NCBI GenBank assembly: GCA_904063045.1
Contig: CAJFCJ010000011.1
Span: forward strand, 930,001-994,000
Source: Dimorphilus gyrociliatus
Taxonomy: Eukaryota > Annelida > Polychaeta > Dinophilidae
Reading direction: 5' to 3'
DNA: 64,000 nucleotides
Part shown: positions 1 to 13,900 of the stretch, one piece after another
How the letters are laid out: each line of letters opens with the position of its first letter
Position numbering within the stretch: position 1 is the first letter of the stretch
Notes under the pieces: generated by a model
What the model saw: the letters and a program-made list of their open reading frames with translations, nothing else
Databases searched by the model: none
What the model was told of the DNA's origin: nothing
Program-made: the position numbers and the translations under genes

Positions 1-70
1 ACGCTGTCCAACAGACTGCACTTTATAATCGTATTGATCGGCAAATAGAAACAATATTTGTCCTTCATTC

Positions 71-262
71 TTACATTAAAGATGTCTCGAAAACTGTATT
101 TCTTGGAATAATTCTGTAAGTTAGCGTACAGTTAACTATTCAAATATATTAGAAACACAATTTAGCATACCTTATAATATGTTTTAAGAATACAATAAAT
201 TCAACGGCAAACTCGAAAAATATCATTGGAAGATATAATTTTCCATCTAACTTGTCTAAGAC
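71..262 (-). CDS. 3' end of an unidentified gene, partial
   Basis: Two consecutive minus-strand exons are proposed, at 262-171 and 113-71, joined by a 57 nt intron (170-114) that begins GTATGC and ends TTACAG. The frame runs through the splice to a TAA at 73-71, giving 44 codons including a hydrophobic stretch (IFFEFAVEFIVFL) and ending in residues ETSLM. The upstream acceptor at 263-264 is weak, and I could not connect an earlier exon. No family is recognised. The last five residues loosely resemble a class-I PDZ ligand, but this is speculation. In AT-rich DNA such open stretches can arise by chance, so this rests on the paired splice sites only. Confidence 0.35.
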
Positions 263-1177
263 CTCAAGGTATATAATAAATTGATACAAAAATAAAGTTA
301 ATTAAGGTGCAATTAAAAAAGCGATTCGTGTTCTCTTTCGTTCCTGGTGTCAATGATATGTCGATAGAATTCATGATATTGATTGCATTACTTTAAAGAC
401 TTATTTATTGTATCCATTTTGATCCAGAGGGATTGATTTAGAGAATTTTAATATTACTAATAAATTTTTGCCTAATTTGTATAGATTCTATTTTATTTCA
501 GTTTTTATTGAATTAAACGAAAACACATAAATATTTGCAAGTAACCACCGTGAAAATTAAACCATGATTAATTTGAGCTTCCTTTGTTCAATGCTTTTCA
601 AATATAGTTTTTACTTTATTCAAAAGAGCTTGATATCATATTTAGTTTATATTTATTGATAACTAAACGCAAAATATTCCAGTTTCTTTGACAGAATCAA
701 TAAAGAATTTATTTCTTCAAGATCTTCTAGCTTTGGTACTAATTATCAAGAGAAAATATTTACCAAGAGACGCCCACAGTAATATCGAATTTCTGAAAGT
801 TATAATGTTCAATTCTTATTTTAATATGCAATAATTTAAGCCTACTTGCAATAGTAAAATACTTCGTGGATCAGGAATATTATTGTCCTAATGGATAAAC
901 TAAAAGAATATAGATGATTTATAGATAATGATTGAATTTATTACTAACTAAAAAAATAACTAAATAATTTAAGCATTCCACGTTCAAAGGTAACTTTTAT
1001 GAGGATCTATATTCTTCTAGACAGCAGATCAAAACAGTTAAAAATATTTTAGACAGGTAGCCAGTCCAGCCAGTGAACGTCAACTTTTGGTTTCCAATGG
1101 TGTCACGGAAAACATGCGATCAATATAGTAGTTTAGAATTCAAATCAGACTAGGACGGCTGAGCTTAACACTTGAAT
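263..1177. other. Upstream region of the kinesin gene, no gene supported
   Basis: This AT-rich stretch separates the minus-strand fragment from the kinesin start. Minus-strand open stretches exist around 300-480 and could be further exons of the left-edge gene, but their splice phases do not fit together. I saw no repeat or RNA gene. Confidence 0.3.
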
Positions 1178-4100
1178 ATGCCTGAAGACTCGTAAGTTTT
1201 TTTCTCGCTCAAATATTAAATTTATACACAATCCAGAATAAAATATATAGATTTTTAAAATCTATTTATTTATCAAATATGAGTATATTCCCTAAGCTAA
1301 TAATTATTCTATGTTTTAAAAAAGTGTCAAAGTAGCCGTCCGGGTGCGGCCGTTCAATCAAAGGGAGAAGGATAGAAAAGCTGTCTTAATTATTCAAATG
1401 AACGGCCAACAGACAACGATAAAAAATCCTGATACTCCTAGTAAGCTTATATTTTTTTAAATCATATTTTACATCTTACGCCTTTGAATCCAAGAAAAGT
1501 TGATTTATTATTATTATTAATTTGTTAAAAAAGCCTACTATAAAATAATAATAGCATTTAATTTTTTCCCTTGCAGAAGATGAACCTAAGAAGGTAAATA
1601 TAATTAAACATATTGTATAATTATTGTTCAATTCATATCTTTTTCATTCAATTTTCAAACGCTAAATAGTTTGCCTTCGACTATTCTTATTGGTAAGCTT
1701 GCTGTAGTATAATAAAGATATCAAGAAATAACTTTTCTTTTCTACTTTTTCTAAGGTCACATGACGGTTTTTCAGAAGATGCTAATGGTATTCTGCAAGA
1801 AACCAATTCTAAATACTCTAGCCAACGTAAAGTATTTAACGATCTTGGACAAGGTGTATTAGATAATGCCTTTCAAGGTATGAAAAAACATTATATAACT
1901 CCTCAATTTAATATTTAAATTAAAAGAGAGAATTTTACGAAGTTACAAAGAATAAATTATCGACTTAGCTGTATTGAACATACCATTGTTTTTCAGGTTA
2001 CAATTGTTCATTGTTTGCCTATGGACAAACAGGATCTGGTAAATCCTATTCTATGGTCGGTTATGGTGCTAATAAGTAAGAAAACATTATTCATTTTGAC
2101 AAAAGAATACTCTCTGGACATTAACCCATTTCTTTCTCTAGAGGAATTGTTCCAATGACATGTGACGAACTATTCAAAACTATGACAAAGGGAGCGGATT
2201 CAAATAAGGTGGGGTTTGGATACTCAAGCTGTTTGTTTATTGCTCTTTTCAGGCGGATTTAAATGCGGTCTACAATAAAGTATTAAAAAATATCCATAAA
2301 AATACACACAGAATTTGGTATCTAAATACTTTGATATAAATAGTCACGAACAAGACAAATTTATTTTTAGGCATTATTCTTTCATTCAAAGAGACAAAAT
2401 ATTTTCAAATATATTGTAATATCAAGAAATTAGGAAATGTATACTTACAGCTATATTTGTACTAATAAATCCTACAAGAAAAATCAGAATGAATAATTCA
2501 TTTTTTACTTCCTTATTTTCTTAACAGAGGTATGAAGTTACATTTTCAATGCTGGAAATTTATAATGAACAAGTCCGGGATCTTTTATCAAAGGATAACC
2601 CTAAAGGAGGGTTACAAGTTAGACAAAATCCCAAATTAGGCTTATTTTATGTAGTCAATTTAAAAAAAGTTCCGGTAGGAAGCTATAAAGAAATTGAACA
2701 GCGTATGGATCAAGGTACAGCCAATAGGACAGTGGCATCCACGAATATGAATGCTACTTCGTCCAGAGCTCATACGGTTGTCACAATTACTTTTGATCAA
2801 ATTATTAAAAAGCCTGATGGAGGTGAAACAAAGAAGAGTTCAGTAATGAATTTGGTGGATTTAGCTGGCTCCGAAAGGGCGGAGAGTACAGGAGCTACAG
2901 GGGATAGGTTAAAAGAAGGAGCAAATATTAATAAATCATTATCAGCTTTAGGAAATGTAATATCGGTAAGAATACTGTTGCAAATTATTTAAGATGTAAT
3001 TCAATTTTATAAAATTCCTTCACAAAAGGCTCTCGCCGAAAAATCAACTAGCAAGAAAAAAATTCTCGTTCCTTATAGAGACTCTATTCTAACTAAGCTC
3101 CTTCAGAATGCTCTTGGCGGGAATTCAAAGACTGTAATGATAGCCGCCTTATCTCCTGCGGATATTAACTATGATGAAACATTATCAACCCTCAGATACG
3201 CTGATCGAGCAAAGAAGATTAAGAACGAAGCTGTTATTAATGAAAATCCTATAGACAAGCTAATAAGAGATCTAAAAGAAGAGAATGAAAGACTAAAGAA
3301 AGCGTTGGAACAAGGAGGAACTATAGATACGGATCGAAAGACAGGTATGTCTGATAATGAGCTCATAGAAATGAGACGACAAATGGAAGAAGAAATTCGT
3401 CAAAATTTAGCCCAAATGGGAGAAGGCCAAACATTTGAAGAAAGATTAAAGGAGGCTCAGGCTGAGGTAACAAATGAACCAGCCGATCGTTCTGCTTCTG
3501 TACCACATCTCTCAAACTTAAATGAAGATGCTATGCTCAGCGGAAAGTTACTTTTCTATCTGGAAAAGCCGTCAACTAAATTTGGTAGAAAAGATGCATC
3601 GACTCCGTGCGATGTTCAGTTATCTGGTTTAGGAGTATTAAAGGAACATGCCTCTATAGAAAATAATAAAGGAGAATTCGAGATAAAACAATTAGATCAA
3701 AATGCCAAAATTAAAGTCAATGGATCGCCTGTTAAAGGAACAATGAAATTAGAACACCGTGACAGATTGCTCTTTGGGTCAACACATTTGTACGTATTCC
3801 AAGATCCATCTCAGCGAAAGAAAAATGAACAACCAGTCACTTGGGAAGAAGCTCAAAATGAATTGGCCCAGGCTAAGGGCTTCTTTATGAGCGATAATTT
3901 ATCCAGGGATCAGCAAATAGCTCAGGAACAAATAATAGAACTTTTACCCTGGGTGAGCGAAGCTAATGCTATTTCAGAGGAATTAAACAAACGAAAATCA
4001 TTTGAAGTTGTTCTTATTGCTGCTGCTGCTCAAGAATGGGATGTAAATAAGGAACGTACCACTAAGGTTACAGTAAAAATGAAGGATTTGATAAATAACA

Positions 4101-7100
4101 ATACGTGGCTTTGGGATAGAGCCAAGTTCACGAACAGGCGTTTTCTGATGGCAGATATGTATATGAAATGGTTAGAAGGGGATATTGATATTTCAAAAAT
4201 ACCAAAAGAAGAAGATCCCTTCTGGGAACCAACCGAGGATGTTTTAATTGGAATAGGTAATTTCTTTCCTCAAGCTTTGGGATACGCCTTAGATTTTGAT
4301 GATGTTATTGAAATCACTGATTATAAAGGTCAATTTGAGGGGCAGCTCTCAATGCAAATAATACCATGCTCAAAGAATGGTAAGCCAAATTCAACAGATG
4401 AATATTTGGACGATCCTTCTGAACTATTAGGAAAAGAGTTTACTTTTAAAGTTGTCACAAGATCGTTACAAATTCAAAAAGCAAGATTCTCAAAAGGTCT
4501 TTTCGTAAAATATAAAGTTTTTAAAGACGAAGAATATGTTAAAACCGATATAATAAAAGGAACATTAGCACCGGAGTTTAAGCATACGAAAATTTATCAT
4601 TTCCCAAAAATTACACAAGAGCACTTAGATTTTTTCGAAAATGGATGTGTCTCTTTTCTGGTCTACGGCATTCAAGAAGACACATCAGGAGATAAGAAAT
4701 TGAGCAAAATGACAACAAAAGAGTTAAGACAAATTGACCACATGAAACAACCTGTCGAGAATAATGATCCTAAAGTTAGAAGCGCTAGTCTGCACGATGT
4801 AGCACACTTAAAATCAGAATATATGCTTCTACAAAGAAAATTCGAAAGATTAGAGATGAAAGAGAGGAGAATCAAGGTTACTATTTTTATATCACAAATA
4901 TGCTTTATTAAATGTGAACATCTGCTACAGAGAATTGTAGATGAATGGGAAAAGAAGTCTGAAGAAGAAAAGGACTTTACAAAATTTTTTAATGTCGTTC
5001 AGGCAGCTGCACATGCAACGGGAACAAAACTTAAAACAAGAGTACAAGCAGTGAATAGGGTATGTCTGTTTTCATCATTTTATTTTTTTATCTGCATAAA
5101 TTATTGTGCATGCATATGCATTAATTGATTTAGTTGCTTCCTGTAAACTTTCTTGTGAATTTATCACAACTTATTTATTAATAACTAAAGATATTAATAT
5201 CATTATCTATGATTATTTGCTTGTAATTATCTTAAGCTACAACTAGGCTATTGTTCACAGCACGTTGTATAATATCCTACACAGCATTATGCCTATATCA
5301 CTGATTTATCTCAGATTATGTTACTAAAGTATATAAATTTATATACAGTATATAGTACTTTTATATATATATATATATATAAGAACCTAGGATATTTATT
5401 CATACTTTATAAACTATATATATATATATATATATGTATACAGTAAATATATATAAATGTATATAGTATATACAGTATATTTTGTATATATGTACTTGTA
5501 TAAAATTAATCCCATTAATAGAGAAGCCTGTTAGGTATAACTAATTACTAATTAGTGTCCTATTGCACCGAAATTCCTATAGGCTTTACGAGGTTTAAAA
5601 CTGGTCCAACAACGCCCAGAATCTAACGATGATGTGAGATGCTCATTATCTTTTATTATATAAAAAATTTTCATTTTACGAGGAATTATTGTCGTTGTAT
5701 TTTACCTTATTCAATATTCCAATATTTATCCTATCCCTCGTCCAAAACTGTCCGGTTTCTTATTTTTATTACTAGTGTTGTTTTTAAGCACCGCTTATTA
5801 TCATTTTTTTAGAGCACAATTATTAACTTATTAATCGACAAAAACATTCTAAAAACAAACTTTTTTCTCAAAGTCACGATGCAGCGCTTTCTTTTTTTTG
5901 ACTCTTAACAAATTTTTTAATGAGGTTGAACAAATTTAGAATTTTTATTTTTAAAAAAAAAAAAACAGAACACTTGAAAATAAGAGATCAATTCGCAAAA
6001 ACAAGTCTCTTTCAAACGATTATTATTGTAAGATTAGCCGAATATGTTAGACTATTTTGATATTCAAAATAGAAAATTTTGTACTTGAATGAATAAGCAA
6101 CGTATTAATAAACTCTTTGAGGGGAAAATTTATTGAATTATAATAATTCATGCTGTTTGTAAACAAAACTATATAATATTGGGAAATCCTTGACAACAGT
6201 GGCGTTTAATATACAATCTATATTGCATGGTAAATTTTATAATATGCATAGCAGTTACAGATCAATTAGAGCAAGAATAATTAATTAGAATCTCTCAGCA
6301 ACCAATTAACACTTTTTTGTCTGATTACAAAGTTCATATCAATAATTAATTATCAAAAAGAAATATACATAGCTTGCTTATCATTTAAGTCCTAAATTAC
6401 CATTCTCAGTAGAATAAATTGAGATATTCTTCTTGCTTATTTACAATTAGTTACATTTCAATTTATATAAACACTCGTCAATTGAATTACCATATTGTTA
6501 ACAGATAGAGAGAGAGAGGAGATATAAAGGGAGACAATATGTAATATGAAATCAAGAGAAAATTTTGCGAAATGGTCAAAAAACTTGTTTTTTATTTTAA
6601 AAAAAAAATGATTTAAAGCGCTTGTTTGTGACATAAAGGCGACAAACAAACAGCAAAAAAACTATTTATAATTTCAGCGTGGCAGCGAGGCGATCAGTTT
6701 GCATTATTTCGGTGAAGATGAAGAAGAAATGGCTCGGATTGCACAGTCAAACAATGGTTTTGTTGATTACAATAAATTGAAGCAAAAACTGCCAGAAATT
6801 GACGTAAGAAGTCGAATACCAGCTTATTATAGTTTAACTAATCGTTAATATTAAAAAGAAAGAAAGATATATTTGTAGTGACTTTCGCACTTGAATTAGC
6901 GCACTTAGCTATTTTATTTAAAAGATAGAACGACATTTAATTTACCATATATGTAGTATTCTTACCTAATGTGGTTTATTCCTAAAATTTTTAACCCATC
7001 ATAGCTATAGTAGTTGTTTAGATGTAGTCCCATATTCCTTACGACGGATAAAGAGTTATTCAAATGTAAACCTACCTTTTGCTTGTTTCAAATGAAACAG

Positions 7101-7358
7101 GAGTCATGTCTTGGCGATTTAAGGTTTTTTGCCACTTCTATCCTCCTGTTATGGAATGGCAAAGGGTGTAGTCTGAATACCTATTTATCTTCTATTTCAA
7201 TGAATTCATATTTGCAATTATTTCAATTTTTTCGACGTTTTCAGGTACTAGCTGCTCATCGACGAGCAATTCAATCACAAATGGACGAGAGAAGAGAGAA
7301 AAATAATAACCAACAAAATGGAGATAAAACTGAAAGTAAGGCATGTGCAATTCAATGA
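1178..7358 (+). CDS. Kinesin-3 family motor, KIF28/KLP-6-like, with C-terminal CaaX box
   Basis: This is a microtubule plus-end motor that probably carries membrane cargo. Twelve exons: 1178-1191, 1325-1440, 1577-1593, 1670-1692, 1756-1877, 1997-2075, 2142-2208, 2528-2965, 3029-4876, 4931-5059, 6678-6803 and 7245-7358, giving 1030 aa. The motor domain (about 1-355) has VRVRPFN, the P-loop GQTGSGKS, switch I as SSRAH (usually SSRSH) and switch [10 protein letters not shown] neck follows, then an FHA domain (about 464-555, core FGRKD) and the kinesin-3 [13 protein letters not shown] region. The YWSHDGF and GYGANKGIVP motifs place it in the kinesin-3 group. No CAP-Gly, PX or PH domain is present, which with the length points to KIF28/KLP-6 (my assignment, from memory). 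The protein ends in CAIQ, a CaaX-type motif. Intron 10 is unusually long (1.6 kb) and carries TA repeats. Confidence 0.88.
5361..5436. repeat. (TA)n microsatellites in kinesin intron
   Basis: Two runs of alternating TA (about 5361-5380 and 5415-5434), separated by ordinary sequence, lie inside the 1.6 kb intron 5060-6677. They are probably replication-slippage products. Confidence 0.8.
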
Positions 7359-7471
7359 TATTCAACCAAAAACACTGGAGTTTTTCTTTTTTTTTTATTA
7401 TTTTATTAACTGTGACTCTAATAATATAATGTTTTTGCTAATTGATTATGACACGCTATTTTGAAGAAATG

Positions 7472-7477
7472 AATAAA
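7472..7477 (+). terminator. Poly(A) signal AATAAA for the kinesin gene
   Basis: A canonical AATAAA lies 114 nt after the kinesin stop codon, in an AT-rich 3' region. Confidence 0.5.
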
Positions 7478-10400
7478 TATTTGTTTCACTTTGTTAATAA
7501 TCACTTTCGTCACTTATCTACTATATCTACTACTATATAGTACTATTAGGATAATATCAAACAAGCTATATAGTACACAATCCCGATCATACTATATAAT
7601 TTCTTTCAGATATTTGGACATGATCACTAACAAAACATATCCATTAATCTATTATTAATTCTCTAATTTTACATGAAATGCTTTGACAATCAACTATATT
7701 TCTTTTTGGTTATTGTGCTTTTAATATATTTCACTTCTAATCAAAGTAATTCATAATTTTACAAAATACAATTTAGAATAAGGATTAGTAAATACAAAAA
7801 TTATATGAACGATCAGGAAGGTATATACGCATTCAAGTTATATTCAAAAGCATACTAAAGACTTAGTGCTTATTTATTTCTATATTTGAAAAAGTTGCTT
7901 ATATCCGATTGAGAAATTTCGCTAATCCTTTTAAACAGATGATTATCAACACGATCGACGGATTAACAATATTCCTATATTATATTGTCTGTTTTTGCTG
8001 TTAAACGATCATACTGCCATCTGGTATATAATATCGAAATTCCTGATATACCAGGAAAATGTGAACTAAAACAGTTCAGTACCTTTTAAACGATCGAAAA
8101 ATAATGAGATCGATTATAATAGGATAAACTAGACTACTGTATTTTTTTCATTGTAGGCAACATTTAGCAGATATTAATCAGTGACGATACAATGACAGTA
8201 AGAAAAAAATCAAAGAGAGAAATCATCTATTAGGCCTTCACCGGAATGGGTGGGGTTGGGCTTTAGTAGGAGGCGGAAGCTATGAAAAATACTAAAGAGC
8301 CATATTTACCGTTAAAATTTTCTAGCCCCCACAATTGTTAAAATGTTATACATACTAATCAAATGGAATGTTTTAAAAAACAATTTATCAAAATTTTGTC
8401 ACTTTTGCCGTGTTTGGAGAGGAAAATGTTTCGAATGATAGGCTTTAAACATAATTTTTCTATTAATTTTCAATTCCCTATTTCAAAATATCATATTTAA
8501 AAGATCAAGTTTTTTTTATTTAATTAAACACTACTGAAATAAATAAATAATTGAAATATAGTGAAAAACAATATAAAAAATAAGTCCTCGTTAGTTGAAG
8601 AAATCTTGCGCTAATTGAAATATTAATCTACATTCCAGAACAGAGGCCTACACGAACAATGGTATAAAAATAGATTGGTTGCCAATAGAGCAGGAAACTG
8701 TGTTTGAATTTTTTCTTCTTATATATAGAATTCTCTTTTACGTAACCCGTAGAGAAAATATTTGATTTAATTAACTAAATACTTCCGTTGGAGATAATCT
8801 TACGGGAAATTTTCACTTTCTGCATACTTTTAAAATAATTTAAAATTTTTATCCTAAAAAAATAATGCTTACTTGATCTTACAAAAGAAAGAAGACGATT
8901 GTAGTACCAAATTGAATAGTCTTATTTATACTCTGTACATTAATTATAATAGGTACTGCGAGGAATAATTAAGGTCGGTAAGAGCAGATTTTTATTTAGC
9001 TCAACAAATACTTTCAGTCAATTAATTGCAGTACATAAACCCATCCTCTGCAAATCTTTTTGTTAGATAACAACGAATGCAATTTATAGACTACCCTTTG
9101 AAAAAATATTTCTTCTCTCAAGAATGTGATTTACGAAAGGTAGAGTTGAATTCCTTAAAAAAAAACAGCTTATTTACAACCTAACGTATGTCACGTTTCA
9201 CCCGCCCACAATGCGAAAAATATGTATTGCGAGGGAATCATGATCTCTTCTTTGTATTAAACAAATAAAGTTTAACCAGCATACGATTTCGTGATATTTA
9301 AGCCTATATTCAAATTATTTCTTCTAATCGAAGTTCCGGGTCAGATATTGACATTATAAAGTTTATTTTTATTTAATTATTCTATAATTTTCAATTCAAA
9401 ACACGCTAGGAAATTTCTTGTTAATAACATTTGTTTATAAATAATTCGACTGTAAACCCACTGATGAAGCAATTTATTTTAAGAATTTAAAATTTATCGA
9501 ATAGATGAAATATTGATTTTTAAAAAAGGTAATAGTTGTGTATATACACTTTTAATTTTACTATGAGCTATGAGTTATAAGTTTCTTTGAACATTTTTAT
9601 CAATGAAAATATTTCCTGTGCTAGAGTAATATTTCCGGTGTTGTTACGCAACTAAATAGTATTTACTTAATAATATGATGAGTAAATTTATAAGAGAAGG
9701 TCTTTACTTACTCTTTAAAATAACTACTAAAAGCAAAGAAAACAAATGCCAAGGACTACTGAATACTAAACTGATAATGGAAAACTGTCAATATATTCTT
9801 GTATTTCTCTTTCTACATATTTTCAACCTTTTATTTATTCTGAGATTAAAAAACCATCATTAAAACAGAAATAATTCTTTTTAAAACATACGATTAATTA
9901 TTCAGGAATGATGTGATTGCGTAATATTAAGTCAGTATTCACAAGCATGTGACCTGGCAAAACAATGACAATAAAAATATAGGTGTGATATGCAAACTAA
10001 AGACGCTTAATAAGGTAGGAATGTCGCTGCTACCAATGATGTTGGAAAGCGGTGAGTTAGTCATTGATTTACACCTATACGAAAAAACCACCACCCCCCC
10101 CCCTACACTTTTCTATAAATACAAGAAGCGGTAAAAATGGATGTCATTCGAAGATTGTCCTCCACAGCAGCAACGTTTTCTTGGAAAGCGAATGAGAATA
10201 GGATAATTATATAATTGGTGATTTAATTAATTCAACAAAACGCACTGAAATAGTTGGAATTGGAATTTTAGAATAGAAAATTAAAAAAAGGTATGTTATA
10301 AATTATTCTTCTTTCGGAAATTTTTTAAATATTTAATGGTGAAATTTTGAACGATGGACAGTCATGAAGTTACTATTAATTTCGTCTTCAATGGCTTAAC

Positions 10401-10950
10401 ACTTCTTTTTATATAGATTTGTTTAATCTATCTTTTTTATGTAAAAAAGATTTAGATTTAAAAGAACGGTATTAAAGATTTTTTAATAATTTTAATATAG
10501 AAATTGATTCTTTTAAAAGTATCTATTTTATTTTATATTTATTATAACGATTTTTGTATAATTCTTCAAGTTTAATATTCTGGGTTATCTAAGGCTTGAA
10601 AGTGAATTTAATAGTAAATTATGAAGGTATTTCAACTATTGACGTTAGAATGAATAATCGTTGCAAGAAGATTAAACACCTTTTAGAAAAACTAAATTTG
10701 TTCTCTTGGGTCACGAGAGCATTTCTGAATAGGTTTTGTGACTTTACCCCAGTTTTGGGCCAAATTTGTTAATAGACCCTTTTTCGTCCAATAATATAAC
10801 AGAGGAATACAGCTCAATGAAGCGAATATTCCGTCTGGATATATTGACATAATACGCGGTGCGTTTCTATTGATTTGCTATCGATGTTCATTTCGTATGC
10901 ATGTATGAAATTCTTGTTTCATTTGCTTAACGTTCATCTAACTTTCAGAT
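7478..10950. other. Intergenic gap, no gene supported
   Basis: This gap of about 3.5 kb is AT-rich and has no coding run over 62 codons. A locally GC-richer patch near 8238-8280 and a 10-base C run at 10094-10103 stand out but carry no recognisable feature. The right end probably holds the promoter and 5' UTR of the VWA gene, since an acceptor-like CTTTCAG sits 3 nt before its ATG. Confidence 0.4.
10114..10121 (+). promoter_or_regulatory. Possible TATA box upstream of the VWA gene
   Basis: TATAAATA precedes a slightly GC-richer stretch. If used, transcription would begin near 10145, and a 5' UTR intron (GTATGT near 10291 to the acceptor just before the ATG at 10951) would join it to the first coding exon. 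This is inference from consensus only. Confidence 0.25.
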
Positions 10951-13900
10951 ATGTCTTTGGTAATATTTGCCGCCCTTTGTTACTTGGTATCTTCGGCACC
11001 AACGACGCCAACACCTAAAGAAGAACTAGTCGCCAACGAAGGTAAAAAATATTTTCGTTTCTTTTTCATAAATATTAAGTTTAAAACGGCAACATCTTTA
11101 TAATGGTTAAATTATATTCACTAAAAGAGCAAGGAGCAAGCTCTTTAACTTTAAAAGAGCAACAAATAACAAATTGATCAGTAGAAAAAATGAATCAATT
11201 TCTGCCTATATTCTTTATTATTTACTCAAGAAAATTTCATCTTGAACGTAACCTTTGACTACAGACTTTGTAAATATAAAGTCGTCTGAGAACAGGTTCA
11301 GATATTTTCTCCTGTAATTGTATAACCTTTGGCTAGGTTACCAGGGACAAATATGTTCACTGTTCTTAACAGTCATTTACGTAATAAATTATTCATGAAA
11401 ACTTAATGCTGAGTCATTAGTTAAATATTTAGACAAAAAATATAGGCTTTATTTCAAAGAATTGAATAATTGACACTTAGTATCATTGTTAAAATCATCT
11501 GTTCTCTTTTTTTTAGAGTGTACCCTCGCTGATGTTGTATTCGTACTCGACTCTTCTGGATCAATCACACTTCCAAATTGGCAAAAAATTCTTAGTTTTG
11601 TACAACAAACAATTGCTGATTTAAATGTTGGTCCTCATTCAACAAGAATTGGTCTCCTAACCTATGGTAATAGAGCTACTATTCAATTTCATCTGAACAA
11701 ATATTCAGATAAGCAATCAATTATAAATGCTGTCGAAAACATAAAATGGAAAAACCAAAATACAAATACTTCTGGTGGGATTTATGTTATGGATAAAGTA
11801 ATGTTCTCATCAGAAAATGGGGATAGACCTAGAGCTCCCAATGTTGGTATTATAATAACAGATGGCGTTAGCAGTGAAAATTATGGAGCTAATTTGACCA
11901 TACCTTATGCTGAAGAAGCACGGAAAAGGGGAGCTACCTTGTTTGCAATAGGAATTGGAGACAAAATTAGTATGAAAGAACTTGATGGAATTGCTGGAAA
12001 TAGTTCTAATGTTATGCTAGCAACAGACTTTGATACTCTATCAACAATAAAAGCAGCAATTGTCTCTAAAACTTGTGAAGTTATCGTTGAATGTAAAAGC
12101 TCTGCTGATATAGCTTTCATTCTTGATACTAGTGGAAGTGTTGGACCCCAAAAGTTCGACTCAATGAAAGGTTTCGTTAAGACGATGATTGATAAGCTAA
12201 ATGTCGCCGAAGATTATTCTAATGTTGCTGTCGTAACATATTCAGATAATCCAAAGTTAGAGTTTGACTTAACTTCTCATCAGACCAGAGATGATTTGAA
12301 AAATGCCCTTGATAAAGTTAAATATAGAAGTGGTAGTAGCAACACAGCTAGTGCCCTAAGGTTGGTATCTAATAGAATTTTCTCAATGGCTGGAGGAGAA
12401 GACACTAGACTTAGAAATATTGCCGTCTTGATAACAGACGGAAATTCAAATGATTTGGCAGAAACTATAGAAGCAGCTAAAGAACTAAAACTTAGAGGAG
12501 TTGGAATTTTAGTTTTAACAGTAGGAAATGTGGATTGGATAAATTTCCATGAAATTTATGAAATTGCATCAGATCCTGATACTCTAAATGTTTTCCGAAT
12601 AACAGATTTAAATAATATTAATGGTGTTGCAAGAAGACTAAAAACAGCTTTGTGCGATGAATCAATCGCATGCGAACCGAACCCTTGCCATAATGGAGGA
12701 GTCTGTATTCCCAGACTTGGTAATTACGTCTGCAACTGCAAAAATGGTTGGGCTGGAGATCATTGTACACTTCCATGCAAGCAATCAGCTGATATAGTCA
12801 TTGCTTTAGACTCGAGTGGATCAATTGGAAATCAAAATTTTTATGGTCTGTTAAATACAATCAAAGATTGGATAGCAAATATTGATCAAGTAAGTTCGTT
12901 TATTTTATGGTTTTTATCATATTCAGTTATCATTTCAATCTGAACAGAACTCTCAAATCGGTTTACTGACTTTCTCTGACACAACGAAAGTTGAATTCAA
13001 CCTAAATACCTACACTGGACGATACCAAATAAGAGATGGTGTCAGTTTTCCATATCGTCGCGGAGGAACCAACACAGCTGATGCATTAAGAGTTATGAGA
13101 ACTAAAATGTTCCGTTCCGAGACTGGTGATCGGCCAAATGTACAAAATATTGGCATTCTTATAACCGATGGCAAGTCAGGCAATAAAGAAGAAACTTTCA
13201 ACGAAGCTATTTTGAATAGGAATGCTGGAATTCATATGATTTCGATTGGGGTTGGGGTATCTGGCAATAAGTATGCCCAACAAGAGCTCAGAGGGATATC
13301 TTCCGATCCTGACAATGTAAATCTTATTAATGTTGATAAATTTTCCGACTTGCCCAATATTACAGAAAAAATCATACATTTAACTTGTAAAACTGAGAAA
13401 TCCTGTGATCCCAATCCATGCAAAAACGGAGGAGTTTGTTTTGAGCGCACTGGTTCCTATGAATGTAGTTGTACTGTTGGTTGGACAGGAAAGAATTGCG
13501 ATCGCTCTTGCTCAATTGGAGATAAAGTAGACTATGCTATAGCCATTGATTCATCTGGATCTATTAGAGAAAGCAGGTTTATTTTAGTCTTGGAAGAAGT
13601 TAAGAAAATAATAGATAAAATGCAAATTTCTAACGAAAAAGCAAAAATAAGCTTGGTAAAATTCTCTGATGACGCGGAAATCATTTTCCCTTTAAATAGG
13701 TATAACAAGAAGGAGGATATTCTTCAAGCGGTAGAAAATGTACGATATACTCACGGAAAAACTAACATTGCCGCTGTTCTAAGATTAGTTAGAGAAACTG
13801 TATTTAATTCCAACAATGGCGACAGAGCAGATGCTCCAAATATACTTCTCTTAATATCAGATGGCTCGCCGACTGTGGAAGAATCCGCAACTATACCAGA

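Noticed and set aside
1-113. Alternative reading of the left-edge minus-strand exon, open to the window edge (MKDKYCFYLPINT-like)
   Set aside because: It conflicts in phase with the preceding exon 262-171, whose splice gives a stop at 71; only one of the two can be coding and neither has homology support.
8230-8290. GC-richer patch that looks like an exon or a small RNA
   Set aside because: Open frames are under 25 codons on either strand, no splice sites flank them, and no RNA family motif or hairpin was recognised.
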